Origin: Primulina eburnea
Lineage: Eukaryota > Streptophyta > Magnoliopsida > Lamiales > Gesneriaceae
Direction: 5' to 3'
DNA length: 64,000 bases
Assembly: GCF_022965805.1 (NCBI RefSeq)
Contig: NC_133114.1
Coordinates: forward strand, 8,948,261 to 9,012,260
This document shows, piece by piece, positions 1 through 10,290 of this stretch; position 1 is the stretch's first letter, and each line of letters opens with the position of its first letter. The translations under genes and the position numbers were made by a program. The notes below the pieces were generated by a model. The model ran no database searches. It saw only the letters and a program-made list of their open reading frames with translations, and was not told the origin of the DNA.

Positions 1-108
1 CAGTGTATTTGACTAGTTGAGATAATAACCTTGAATCTCCTGTCATGTGGCGTGAGCATCCACTGTCTAGATACCATATAGATCCAGTGCTTGTACCTGT
101 TACCTGCA
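1..108 (-). pseudogene. pol: Start of SIRE pol (protease), cut by the window edge
   Basis: Read on the minus strand, this stretch encodes the beginning of an aspartic protease, with the motif WYLDSGCSRHMTGD. The same motif follows gag in the copy at 34423. Only about 36 codons are in the window, so the state of the gene cannot be judged; it is entered as a fragment. Confidence 0.7.
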
Positions 109-142
109 GTCAAATACAAAATAAGATTGTGGTACCCTTTGT

Positions 143-2113
143 TTATTTGGGTCCAAAGTTGATTAGTCCTTTAGGAATCCAAACTTGGATCAGTCTGACT
201 GACCGTCCAGTTGCTGTATTCCATATGGTCTTTCTCGTTTTGTGTGTGCTTTGTGTGTGATGCATAGGTGAAACAATATGTGATTTTGCCTTTCCCAACT
301 GATTGTTCAGCCTATATCGTTTCTGAACAGGCTTACAGTTATAGTAGTTGGAGTATTCATTTGAAAATCGTTTTGAGATTCTTTTCGATGTTTGACCACG
401 AGAGTCAGTTGAAACTTTTGGACTATATCCAATACCATATCTATTTGCCTTATTCTTGTTCTCAATGGGCGGTTCAATCAGTTTACTTGGTTCAAGCTGT
501 TCTTGTTCCACGACTGATTTGACAAAGCGAATGAATTTTCCTTTGTCCATATTCAGTTGTGGCTGAGTATCATTGGAAGGTATCTCACTTTGACTACTGA
601 ACCCTAGTCCAGTCTTGTCAGCAACTGATTTTTGCGAATTTTGAATATCAGTTAGAGCTGCAGAAGATTTATTCCAAGCCTGAATGAGCTCGTTGTGCTT
701 TGCATTTTCAAGCATCAATTTTTGAATCAACAATTGATTCCTGCTCTTTTCAGCATTGAGCTCAGCAATTTCCCTTTTTAGACTCAACATATCAACTGAC
801 TGATCAGTTTTAGTATTGTTGTCCAAGGGATCATCTTGCTTTGCTCTGGCTTTATCAAATGATAAAGCAAGCTTTTGATACTCGCTGACCATGTCATGAA
901 GAGTCGAAATAAGCTCTTCTCTAGTGAAATCAGTTGAGCTAAAGTCGAATACCTGCTGATTGTCTGATTGATCTTCTGTCTCATCAGCCATCAGACACTT
1001 GACTTCTTCCTCTTCTTCACTAGAACTGTATGAAGTTTCTGCTTCTGACTCATCACTGTCAGTCTCTGCCCATTTGGCTTTGCTATCCTCAGCTAGGAGT
1101 ACTTCATGCTTCTTTTTATAGGTTTTCCTTTCATCCTTAGGTCTCCTTTTGTGATCATATGATTTCTTTTTTCGTTCAGTTGAGACTTGACTGTCCTTCT
1201 TTGGTTTTGGGCAGTCAGCAATGAAATGTCCTGGCTTTCCACAGTTATAGCAAGCGTTTGAATCTTCTCTGGAGTTATTTCTTTGGTAGCTTTTCTGAAA
1301 ATTTCCCTGATTCTTCCTCATGAATCTACCAAACTTTCTGATAAACAATGACATAGCATCATTGCTCAATTGATCTGCAGCTTTCTCAACTGAACCAGTT
1401 GGTTCTGTTCTTATAGCAGTTAGAGCAGTAGTTGCTGAAGGTGCTGATGGTTCTGCTTCTCCTCGAGTTTGTAACTCAAACTCATAAGCTTTCAGATCAG
1501 CAAACAAATCATGAATTTCAACTTTGTTCAAGTCTTTTGATTCCCTCATGGCCATTGTCTTGACATCCCATTCCCTGGGAAGTCCTCTGATAATCTTGAG
1601 AGCCACTTCTTTATTTGTATACACTTTTCCAAGTGCATTCAGTTCATTTATGATTCGACTGGTTCTTTCATCATATTCAAGCATTGATTCTCCAGCTTTC
1701 ATTTTGATGTTGTCAAACTTCTGTACAGCAACAGAAAGTTTGTTTTCCTTTGTTTGCTCATTTCCCTCACATAACTGAATCAGCTTTTCCCATATCTCTT
1801 TTCCTGTCTTGCACATCTTGATCTTACTGAACGTTATCTTGTCCAGTGTTTTATACAGTATGTCCTTGGCTACATTGTCAAGGTTTGCTTTTCTTTTATC
1901 TTCAGCAGTCCACTCATCCCTGGGTTTTTCGATTCTATGAGGTGCCTCTTCGGTGATGGCAACTGCTGTGTTTGCTTTCAGAATTTTCATTGGCCCGTCA
2001 GTTATGACGTACCACATATCATCATCTTGTGCAGCTAAATGAGCCTGCATTCTGATTTTCCAGTCGTCAAAGTCTTCCCTGGAAAACATAGGAATTTTGT
2101 TGAAAGAAGACAT
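143..2113 (-). CDS. gag: SIRE-type Copia gag (656 aa, intact)
   Basis: Gag polyprotein of a SIRE-type Copia element, which forms the virus-like particle and packages RNA. The ATG at 2113 (MSSFNKIPMF) is 45 nt after the primer-binding site and is conserved in the second copy at 32423. The N-terminal 230 residues are a UBN2-type capsid region (DDWKIRMQAHL, EYDERTSRIINELNALGKVY). A zinc knuckle CYNCGKPGHFIADC lies near residue 290. A Lys-rich and then a Ser/Glu-rich stretch follow, and the C-terminal third looks helical or coiled. The frame is open to a TAA at 143-145. At 656 aa it is much longer than Tnt1-type gags, as is usual in this lineage. Confidence 0.9.
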   Translation of the reverse strand: MSSFNKIPMFSREDFDDWKIRMQAHLAAQDDDMWYVITDGPMKILKANTAVAITEEAPHRIEKPRDEWTAEDKRKANLDNVAKDILYKTLDKITFSKIKMCKTGKEIWEKLIQLCEGNEQTKENKLSVAVQKFDNIKMKAGESMLEYDERTSRIINELNALGKVYTNKEVALKIIRGLPREWDVKTMAMRESKDLNKVEIHDLFADLKAYEFELQTRGEAEPSAPSATTALTAIRTEPTGSVEKAADQLSNDAMSLFIRKFGRFMRKNQGNFQKSYQRNNSREDSNACYNCGKPGHFIADCPKPKKDSQVSTERKKKSYDHKRRPKDERKTYKKKHEVLLAEDSKAKWAETDSDESEAETSYSSSEEEEEVKCLMADETEDQSDNQQVFDFSSTDFTREELISTLHDMVSEYQKLALSFDKARAKQDDPLDNNTKTDQSVDMLSLKREIAELNAEKSRNQLLIQKLMLENAKHNELIQAWNKSSAALTDIQNSQKSVADKTGLGFSSQSEIPSNDTQPQLNMDKGKFIRFVKSVVEQEQLEPSKLIEPPIENKNKANRYGIGYSPKVSTDSRGQTSKRISKRFSNEYSNYYNCKPVQKRYRLNNQLGKAKSHIVSPMHHTQSTHKTRKTIWNTATGRSVRLIQVWIPKGLINFGPK

Positions 2114-2157
2114 AATGAATCAGTTGAGAGAATATGTTCTATGACAAGATAAACTTC

Positions 2158-2169
2158 GCTCTGATACCA
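2158..2169 (-). other. Primer-binding site (initiator Met-tRNA type)
   Basis: Minus-strand TGGTATCAGAGC lies 2 nt after the LTR end. This is the standard plant retrotransposon site complementary to the 3' end of initiator methionine tRNA and fixes the element's orientation. Confidence 0.9.
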
Positions 2170-2171
2170 CT

Positions 2172-3103
2172 TGATAGGATCGGTTAACTCAAGGTGAAAG
2201 TGTTTAGAAGGGGGGGTTGAATAAACACTTGCTAAATTAAAACTTCTTCGAAAGGTTGGGTTCAGTTTTGTTACAAACTGACTCAAATATCTCGTCGGTC
2301 GATAACAATCAGTTAAACTGAATAAAACAGTTGCGGAAAACTAACTGACTGAAAGATAGAATGGATAACTGAAAGTAAATAACACAGGAAATGTTTCTGG
2401 ATGTTCGGAGACTTGAATAACTCCTACGTCACCCCTTCTATCACAAAGATAGGATATTCACTAAAAGACTTTGATCAAATACAATAACGTGTACTGACCC
2501 ACTTCAGTTTGGACTTATCTATTGCCAAAACTGAAACTCTTAGTTAACAACTCTTTTACAGATCACAACTGATCTTAGCACAACTTGTACAATTTATCGA
2601 AGATTACAAAGTGCTTTTTCTAGCTCAAAACGTAGCCTGAATGCTACTGATAAAACTGATAAGCTTGAGCTTTGATTTGACGAAGTTGAGAGAATATTTT
2701 CGCAGAGTAACAGCAAGTAAAATGAGTAGTTCAGAATCGGCAGTTCTTCAGCTGCTCTCTTCGACTATTTATAGGCTTCTGTCAACGGTAACATTTATTT
2801 AAATAACAGCCATTGTTTGCCACGTCGATATTCTCTGACAGATCGTACACTGCAACTTTCTGAAATGCGGCGTTCCACTACTACTGTTGCAGTTAGACTG
2901 TACTATATGTCGGTTGTCGCAATCAATTGATGACGTGTTCAGTTAGGAACACACTTTACTGATCGATGGTTGAGGCGCTTAAATAATAGCTGAACGATCA
3001 GTTACGTAACCAGTTAGTAACTTCACTGCGTAAATCAGTTGCTTGATTCAGTTACTTGGTTCAGTTGGTTAATTTGTCAAACTCCGGAATAAGATTTCCA
3101 ACA
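2172..3103 (-). repeat. 5' LTR of the left SIRE-type element
   Basis: About 932 bp on the minus strand, starting TGTTGGAAAT and ending CCTATCA just before AG and the primer-binding site. It aligns along its length with the 952-bp LTRs at 31413 and 45658, including the AACCCCCCTTCTAAACACT block near the 3' end and the TATA box. Confidence 0.88.
2766..2773 (-). promoter_or_regulatory. LTR TATA box
   Basis: TATAAATA on the minus strand inside the LTR. It sits in the same context (CCTATAAATAGTCGAAG) as the other two SIRE LTRs in the window, which supports it as the retrotransposon promoter. Confidence 0.75.
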
Positions 3104-3963
3104 GTACTGCTTATCATCCTCAAACTGATGGCCAGACTGAGCGTACGATTTAGACTCTAGAGGATATGTTACGTGCGATTGTGATGGATTTCAAAATGGG
3201 ATGGCAAGATGTCTTACCATTAGTTGAATTTTCTTATAATAATAGCTTTCAGACGAGTATTGGTATGGCACCGTTTGAAGCTCTATATGGGAGACGATGT
3301 AGATCACCGTTATTCTGGGATGAAATTGGTGAAAGTCAATTGACTGGACCTGAAATGATACAGGAAATGAATGATAAGGTTCAGTTGATACGGCAGCGGA
3401 TGAAAGCTGCTCAGGATCGTCAAACGAGTTATGCGAATAAACGAAGACGACCCTTGGAATTCCAGAAAGGTGATAGAGTGTTTTTGAAAATATCTCCCTT
3501 TAGAGGCACTGTTCGATTTGGCATGCGAGGGAAGTTATCTCCTCGATATGTTGGTCCATACGAGATTCTCGATCGAGTTGGTGATCTTGCGTATCGATTG
3601 GCATTGCCACCAGCTCTATCTGCTATTCACGATGTGTTTCATGTTTCTATGTTGAGGAAATATGAACCGGATCCATCACATGTACTTGCACCTGACGAGG
3701 TTGAACTTGATCCTTCTCTTTCCTATGTTGAACAACCTGTTCGCATTATGGATCGAAAGGAGAAGATATTGCGTAATAAATCGATCCCTTTAGTTCGAGT
3801 GCAATGGACACGATATGGTGTTGAAGAATCAACGTGGGAATTGGAGAGCAAGATGCGAGATTCGTATCCGCATTTGTTTGATTCTACGACATCTATTCCA
3901 TTGTATTCGATGTATTCTGATCCTTATTCTGATTTTAGTTTTGATATGTACTATAACTGGTGA
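3104..3963 (+). pseudogene. pol: Gypsy integrase C-terminus with chromodomain
   Basis: The frame starts inside the integrase core at STAYHPQTDGQTERTI. A TAG stop at about 3151 then interrupts it just before TLEDMLRAIV. Downstream the frame is open, with integrase C-terminal motifs (SYNNSFQTSIGMAPFEALYG, GDRVFLKISPFRG, GKLSPRYVGPYEI). After HDVFHVSMLRKY comes a chromodomain-like tail (VEQPVRIMDRKEKILRNK, VQWTRYGVEESTWE) ending at a TGA. The tail places it among Tekay/Del-like chromoviruses, whose chromodomain is thought to guide insertion into heterochromatin. Everything upstream in pol is lost to the SIRE insertion. Confidence 0.87.
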
Positions 3964-4005
3964 CATAGGTATGTTTGCCCATGTTATGTATATAGTGATG
4001 TTTGA

Positions 4006-4041
4006 GATTTCGAGGACGAAATCTTTTAAGAGGGAGAGAAA
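4006..4041 (+). other. Palindrome GATTTCG-AGGA-CGAAATC and polypurine tract
   Basis: The inverted repeat occupies 4006-4023 and is followed by a purine run (AAGAGGGAGAGAAA, 4028-4041) directly before the LTR. The purine run is the plus-strand primer for reverse transcription. The same palindrome precedes the PPT of three other Gypsy elements in this window. Confidence 0.75.
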
Positions 4042-4320
4042 TGTTAGACCCCGAGATTAAAATAGTTTTGATGGCATTTTCGTAGATAAGTTGAAAAATA
4101 ATGAATTAATTTTAAGGGCAAAATGGTAAATAGTGGCATATCTTTTTCATATGAAGCCCAAATGATTTGAGATTTGGATATGACGTAGAAAACTCAAAGA
4201 TACAGAAGTTTCATGTTTTGAGTTTTGAAAAATTTGATTGTTTGACTGATCCGAAGGGATATATACCGATGTTAAAATATTAAATAATATATATTATATT
4301 ATTTTATATAATATAATATA

Positions 4321-4326
<6 letters not shown>

Positions 4327-4368
<42 letters not shown>
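4327..4368. repeat. (TA)n microsatellite
   Basis: About 21 TA units inside the LTR, in a broader AT-only stretch from 4266. Confidence 0.9.
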
Positions 4369-4370
<2 letters not shown>

Positions 4371-4979
4371 GAAAGTTACAGGAGAAGAGAAAAAAAAAGG
4401 TTTTTGATTTCTTTTCGATCGTGCGACTTATCGGTTTATCTAATCGATGAACCGATTTCAGATCTGGGATCGTTGACACGAGGTCTTCGATTTGAGGTAT
4501 AAATTTTATATTTTTGGTAATGTTTGAAATTCATCGGTTTTTGGAATAAATCCGATAAATTGTTAAATCATACTGGAATTGAAGATTGTTGAATAATGTA
4601 TGATTTTAACGAAGAAGAGATGATTATAGTGATATTATTTTGAATTATTCTCAATTTATTATAATTAGTGAATTTTAATCATTTGATTGAGATTGAAGAA
4701 TTATGTGTCGGTTATATGCGGTAGAATAACTGACAAGAAACTCACATTCGAAGTCGGAATTGAATTATGATATGATTTTGATTTGATATGAAGTTTTGAA
4801 GTTTCAAATGATATTTGAAACTCATATTAATGATTTTGGAATATGTTATTGATTGGAATGAATATGTTATTGATGTAGATAAAGTATTATATCAATATCT
4901 TCAGGCTACATCAACTGTAACGAAGAATTGAGGTATGTTGCGACCGGGTAACATACGACAGGTATCTGTATTATATGAT

Positions 4980-5014
4980 ATATGATTGGATTGATTGGAT
5001 TGGATTGGATTGTA
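4980..5014 (+). repeat. GATTG/GGATT short tandem repeat
   Basis: A run of GATTGGATTGGATTG-type pentamers in the LTR; related pentamers recur near 5170 and 5360. Confidence 0.7.
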
Positions 5015-5885
5015 ATACGTGTCTATATGCCTATTTGATGATTTGATGTGACATACATGACATTGAGATTTGAGTATCGATGTATAAAATAAATGTTTTG
5101 TTAACACACATTATTTGATGCATACATCGATACATGACATACACGTTGAGCTATGATCCTTGGATACCTTGATATGATTGGATTGGATTCCGGGGTTTGT
5201 GAACACAATTGCTATGTTGGTATTATATGACCCGTAAAACATAGAAACTTGTGGCCCCATATGATTGGATATGAGATGTGGGATTTGATGGCGCTTTGCC
5301 GACGCTATCATACATGTATTCCCATATCGGCCGGTGTGCCAGCTCGAGCATTGATTTGATTTGATAGCGATTCGATTGATTCTGACATGTGCTCAGTGGA
5401 TGGGCATTTGACCTGATACCTCCACGACATACATGCATTGCATACCATATATCATTGTTTAGATATCTGTGGTATATATGATTGGTTGTTCCATACGGAG
5501 CTTTGCTCACCCCCAAGGGGGGCTGTTGTTGTCTTTGTGTGTGGACAATGGCAGGTACTCCAGGATATCAGGAGACCAGAGAAGGTACTTCTGGAGGGAG
5601 CCACAGCTTGGGCTGAGGTTTATGTTTATGTCTTGTTCCCAGTATATATGTATATGTATCTATATACCGGGGCATGTCCCGAGGATATGAGTTGTTGTAT
5701 GTGATTGGTTTTGATTATGTGTGAGCGTGTTTATGTTTTGAATTTAGATACTATTTTTAGTATTTAAATATCAGAAGAGATATTTTGGGCTCATTGTAAA
5801 GAAATTTTAAACTCGTTTTCCGCTGTGATTACTTAACCCTAATCAAATTGTGTTGTAATAACGATTAGGAGCTAAGGGCCCCACA

Positions 5886-6040
5886 CGATGTGTGGTGGGA
5901 TTATACATAAAAGCACTTTGTGTTTATGTAATGAGAATATTATTTATGTCATAGCTTTGTGTTCCGAGTCTATTTTTCACTTGAGATAGGTGAGGTTCAT
6001 TACTATTTGGTGAGTGTGGTCAGTGGTATTTTACAATATG
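5886..6040. other. Spacer, nothing recognised
   Basis: AT-rich sequence between the Gypsy LTR and the MITE. No coding or structural signal is visible. Confidence 0.5.
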
Positions 6041-6267
6041 ACAAAAACACATATGAGACAGTCTTATAGGTCAATTTTGTCATACAGATTAATCACTCAT
6101 GAAAAAAAATGAGTCTCATGTGAGACCGTAAGACGGGTCAACCCTACTCATATTCACAATAAAAAGTAATACTCTTAGCATAAAAAGTAATATTTTTTCA
6201 TGGATGACCCAAATAAGAGATTCGTCTTATAAATACGACCCGTGAGACTGTCTCACACAAGTTTTTG
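6041..6267. mobile_element. MITE-like element with GAGAC...GTCTC ends
   Basis: The ends are imperfect inverted repeats: left ACAAAAACACATATGAGACA, right (complement) CAAAAACTTGTGTGAGACAG. The interior has repeated AAAAAGTAATA blocks and a second GTGAGACCGTAAGACGGGTC motif. It has no coding capacity. Repeats with this GAGACNGTCTCAC signature are common in asterid introns and spacers; that link is from memory. Exact ends and the target duplication are uncertain. Confidence 0.55.
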
Positions 6268-6328
6268 CCCATGAAAAAATAGTAATTTTTATATCAAAAA
6301 TATTATTTTTAATTATAAATATATACAT

Positions 6329-6737
6329 GATGAGATTGAATTAGAGTTCACATAGAGTCCAATGATACTAAAACTTACTTAGTATATAATTCAATTGCGT
6401 AAAACCGGGAATAATTATAACTTTGTGCTTTTGTTATTTTGAAAGTTTGTTATTACATAAACATATTTATATATTGTTTTATTTAGAATTTGATTTGATA
6501 TTATTAGATTTATATTACTTAAAATACTATATATAAAAGTATTTTAAGTAATATAAATCTAATAATATCAAATCAAATTCTAAATAAAACAATATATAAA
6601 TATGTTTATGTAATAACAAACTTTCAAAATAACAAAAGCACAAAGTTATAATTATTCCCGGTTTTACGCAATTGAATTATATACTAAGTAAGTTTTAGTA
6701 TCATTGGACTCTATGTGAACTCTAATTCAATCTCATC
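6329..6737. repeat. Perfect long palindrome: 200-bp arms, 9-bp loop
   Basis: Bases 6329-6528 and 6538-6737 are reverse complements with no mismatch found by eye; the loop is ATATATAAA (6529-6537). The arms contain ordinary AT-rich sequence with no LTR, TIR or coding features. Both flanks are unique, and pairing stops exactly at 6329/6737. A transcript across it would fold into a near-perfect 200-bp hairpin. Confidence 0.93.
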
Positions 6738-7637
6738 TTGTTCATATCAAGATATTTTTTTGTATTGAATCGATGGATTTCTGGAATAATAAGATAAAAA
6801 AGATCTTATTTATTAATTATTTGAGAATTATTAGTACCAATTGGTGTATTTTGATTTATATTAATATCGATCGTAATCCAGGTTTCAATGTCTACTTTTT
6901 GTATAAGATAAAAAATGATAATTTTCCAATCAAAATATTTTCTATCAGCATGTTTTTCCTTAGGTAGAATATTTACCTTTCCTTCAATTTTTTTTTTTTT
7001 TTTTAATGGATAGCTTGTCACATAACAATTTATAAAAAAATAATATTTAATCACTGTTTTTACCCTTTAAAATATCAAAGCATTATAATTACAATCAAAC
7101 AAATATTGGTTAAACTCTCGCTACAAATTAAAAGGAAGGAATTCAAGCAATTGATTCCAGATTTTGTGTTGTATAGTAATAACAAGAAAAATGATCAAAT
7201 CAGCTGTTGCTTGATCTTCCCCTGAAGCTGCTGAGACCAGAAAACTCAAAAAAGTACGCAGACACGCCTTCTTCCCCTGCCTACATAAATAATTGGTGTG
7301 GTGGGCGTGTTCTATATTCTTGTATAAGTTTCTTTGTTTATGTGAATTGGTGAGGTTACTGAGAATATTTTTTGACAAATACCATTTTGTATAGTTAGGA
7401 ACCCGGAAGAGAATTCACAAGTAATTTTCGGAATTTTAAGCTGAATGCTCGTGTTAGAGGTCGTTTGCCAGTAAATATTCATTTGATACTATGATGGGTT
7501 GTTGAATTCGATTTTTTATAGTTGAAATATCCGATGCCTTGGTCCATTATTTACTTGATTATTCTGTTTGATAAAGGGATTGAATCCTCTAAGGGAAAGA
7601 ATACCTGACACTTCTTGGACTCGTCGTTCAGGCTACA
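6738..7637. other. AT-rich spacer, probably including upstream region and 5' UTR of the RLF-like gene
   Basis: There is no convincing coding sequence. The last 80 bp before the ATG at 7638 are less AT-rich and read like a leader (CTTGGACTCGTCGTTCAGGC). A poly-T run lies at about 6990-7005. No clear TATA box could be assigned. Confidence 0.4.
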
Positions 7638-7670
7638 ATGGCTGATGGGGATGATTTTACCTTTTGTCGA
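7638..7670 (+). CDS. RLF: RLF-like cytochrome b5 gene, coding exon 1
   Basis: Eleven codons (MADGDDFTFCR) end in a strong splice donor, CGA|GTAAGT. The short DFTFC-containing first exon is typical of RLF (REDUCED LATERAL ROOT FORMATION), a cytosolic cytochrome b5-like heme protein required for lateral root formation in Arabidopsis. The start is chosen because it is the first ATG in frame, with the family N-terminus. The exon ends in phase 0 and joins the next exon in frame. Confidence 0.7.
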
Positions 7671-7909
7671 GTAAGTGTTTCGTTTTTTCATGATATATTT
7701 TATCTTCTCGTTGATAAAGTATCGATCTTTGAAAAAATCTGGTACTTCTTGATACGAGTATCTCTTTTCATTCGAGTGGAACAACTGCCTTGCTTATTCT
7801 CTCTTGGCCTTTGCCAAGTTTCAGAGCTTATACACCTTCATCTTGTTTTTCTTCTTTAACTTTCAGTTGTTCTTTCTGTTAAAAATTTAAATATGGTTCA
7901 CGTGACTAG

Positions 7910-8276
7910 GTTGAGAAGCCTGTAGATGGTGTTGAAGATCAGCATGTTGCCGTGGGTATTGGTGGAATTCATATAGACGATCAAAATGCTAATGGTAGTC
8001 GAGATAGTGGTAGTATATGGAAAGTTGGTGTTCCTTCTCAGAAAACTGTAGGCACGTTGACTTTTAAGGTCATTGATGCATCAACTCAGGAAGTAATGAA
8101 CGAGCGGCCCAAGTTGGATTTAAAAGAGGTTGCTGGAAGTACAAGTAAGGAGCCGCTGGAACAGAAAACTCTTGTGAAGAAGCCCATGCCCCGAAGAAAG
8201 GTTGGCCCATGCCCCGAAGAAAGGTTTAGCCCACTGGACTGGCTTAAGCTCACAAGAACGCATCCTGACCTCGCAG
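7910..8276 (+). pseudogene. RLF: RLF-like coding exon 2; heme-binding exons not found
   Basis: After the acceptor GTGACTAG the frame runs VEKPVDGVEDQHV through a low-complexity linker (VGTLTFKVIDASTQEV) to LDWLKLTRTHPDLAG. The last segment is the signature just before the cytochrome b5 domain in RLF proteins. The exon ends GCAG|GTTATG, a plausible donor in phase 1. The following exons should carry the heme-binding His residues (HPGG motif), but none is visible before the LTR at 8651 or elsewhere in the window. Either the gene is truncated, or intron 2 is very long and filled by the transposons to the right. A 22-bp unit (GCCCATGCCCCGAAGAAAGG plus TT) occurs twice, 1 bp apart, near 8186-8230. 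Confidence 0.7.
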
Positions 8277-8650
8277 GTTATGACCATTTTGTGGATTTTT
8301 GATTGGGTGTTTGGTGTTGCACGAATTCTATGATCCTGATTTCTGATGAAATTTAACTGTGCACAAACTTAAAAATTATTTTTGGAACTTGGTTGTTTTG
8401 CCATTATATGTTTGAAAACGAGAATATTTCAGTAGTGATTTTAAGAGTCTTGGGTGCCTAATGTTAAGATGTTATCAGCTAAAGTTAGTGGTGATCAGTT
8501 ACTCGTTTGAAGACATAAGAGTTCCATTAAATCTTTCTTTTTGATGTTTCTCATCTTTCCCCTGAGAAGCACTGTTGGCCATTTTTCCTCGCGTTGTTTT
8601 CTTTATATCAATCGTAACTAACGTAAGTTGCCCTAAAGTGCATTGATAAT
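8277..8650 (+). other. Probable RLF intron 2 start, no exon seen
   Basis: It reads on from the donor GTTATG as AT-rich, T-biased sequence with stops in all three plus frames, as expected of a plant intron. It ends where the LTR-like repeat begins. Confidence 0.45.
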
Positions 8651-10290
8651 TGTAGCGCTCTTACCCGAGTCACTACTAAGCAGACTAATAAACATACATA
8701 ATTAAATTTGATAACAACAATTAAAAAACGTAAACCAAATAACTCGATCATCTTTGTAGAACCCGTAAATCAGTCTACGTATAAGCCATGCATAATTCTA
8801 AATTTCTAAATTTAATTGACTTCATTGTATGATTATTTTAAATGCATTTTTTGAAGTTAATTATTTTATTATTTCAGCTCAGTAGTTGATTTTTAGCATT
8901 TCAGTTATTTCAGTGAGGCCGGACTGGAGTTGGAGTTTTGAGATAGGATTTAAGATTCGAGAAATACATCCGAGAGTTTATTTAACTAGCAAGTAAGTTC
9001 ATTTAAGTTAATAAGAAGATTTGAGGATTTAATTTAAGTTGCTTGAGTTGATGAAGAAATGAGCTCATTTAAGTTACTTAATTAAGGGGTTAGCTCACTA
9101 AATTAATTAAAGGGTTAGTAAGGCTTTTAAGGTTTATTAGTTGACTAGATAACCAACACCTCCCACTCATTTTTTTTATTATGAATTTCGGCCACCCCAA
9201 TTGCCAAGGCAAACTCATTTCCAACTCATTCAACTTTGATCCCTTTTTGATGTTTAAATTGTGGGATAATTATATGATTTTGGGAGTACCATTTAATTAT
9301 TATTAGAGCATTATCCTAACCTATTCCTAGTCTAGATTAACAAGAAAAAAATCGGTCATCAACCCTTCTAGAAGTGCCCCAATAATAGTTGATATCAAAC
9401 ATGTGCAAATATTAAATGTGTGGTAGACTTGGCCTTGCATTTATGCCCTTTGTTTGTGGATCTTGTTCCTCACATTTCATACCATCATCCTCACTCCTCC
9501 ATGACTGAAATTCAGAGAGCTTAGAGTGTAAAATTTCGTGAGGTGCTTAGCCAAAAAGAGAGAAGAAAAATAGAGAGAAGGGAAGGAAAGGTAGTGAAGC
9601 AAGCAACTCCGTCTCCTCCGCGCCGAATCGTCTCATTCTTTTCGTTTTCTTTCGAAACGAATCCAAGGCATGTATATACTTTTTCTAAACCTCAATCAAG
9701 TCATATTATCAAGTATTTTTCAGTACATGATCAGATTTCATCATGCAAAAACCAAACACATATCAAATTTGTCAAAAGAAAATGCATGCAGATTTTTCGG
9801 TTTTTCTTGGGCAGCTTCATGGTTTGCTTTGTGTTGTGGATTTCAGGTTATGGTTCGACTCCAGGCTCCCAAGGCTGTTCCTATACATGTAATAGGATGT
9901 ATTAGGACCATGTTGGTCCATTCATTTAGCCCCCACCCTTGCTGGAAACCGAAATGACAGCAAGTTCCCCATAGGTGCAGGAAATGGTGTTCGAAAAATT
10001 TCAGTTTCTTGTCTTGAGGGTTGGATCTGATCTTGGCTGCTCTAAGGGCTCTTAGCCATGGTTGGATCACTCCCCTAGCATGTCTAAGACATGACTAAGT
10101 CGCCATTTTGGTGGCTTGGTCCATGGCTCCTCGGTTTTTAATTAAAACATCACAACAGCCCATTCCCTCTCGGCCCTTCAGTTTTTGGACAGCATATGTA
10201 TTTAGAGTTTGGTGGTTTGGTATGGATCTTGGTTGGCCTATGGCCCTTAGCCACGGTTCATACCATACCTCTAGATGTCTAGATCGCGTC

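Larger units (their letters stand above)
1..3103 (-). mobile_element. SIRE-type Ty1/Copia retrotransposon, 5' part, runs off the left edge
   Basis: On the minus strand the order is 5' LTR, primer-binding site, full-length gag and the beginning of pol, which leaves the window at base 1. The gag and LTR closely match the complete element at 31413-46609, so both belong to one family. The right boundary is the LTR start (minus TGTTGGAAA) directly against Gypsy integrase code at 3104, so this element jumped into that Gypsy. The expected 5-bp duplication would be GTACT (3104-3108), but the other copy is outside the window. Confidence 0.9.
3104..5885 (+). mobile_element. Ty3/Gypsy chromovirus, 3' end (integrase C-terminus plus 3' LTR)
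   Basis: The integrase reading frame begins abruptly where the SIRE element ends. It is followed by a 3' untranslated stretch, a polypurine tract and an LTR. The 5' part must lie left of the SIRE insertion, outside the window. Confidence 0.85.
4042..5885 (+). repeat. 3' LTR of the left Gypsy element
   Basis: It begins TGTTAGACCCCG directly after the polypurine tract and is taken to end at CCCCACA (5885), as in the Gypsy LTRs at 53810 and 60527. It is about 1.84 kb. The right boundary is inferred because the 5' LTR and target-site partner are not in the window. Short open frames inside it have no recognisable content. Confidence 0.65.

Noticed and set aside
7121..7378. 85-aa minus-strand frame upstream of the RLF exon
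   Set aside because: Low complexity with no family resemblance; lies in the probable promoter region.
9543..9957. Open frames of 120 and 95 aa in the split LTR
   Set aside because: They overlap in different frames within LTR-like DNA and show no recognisable domain.
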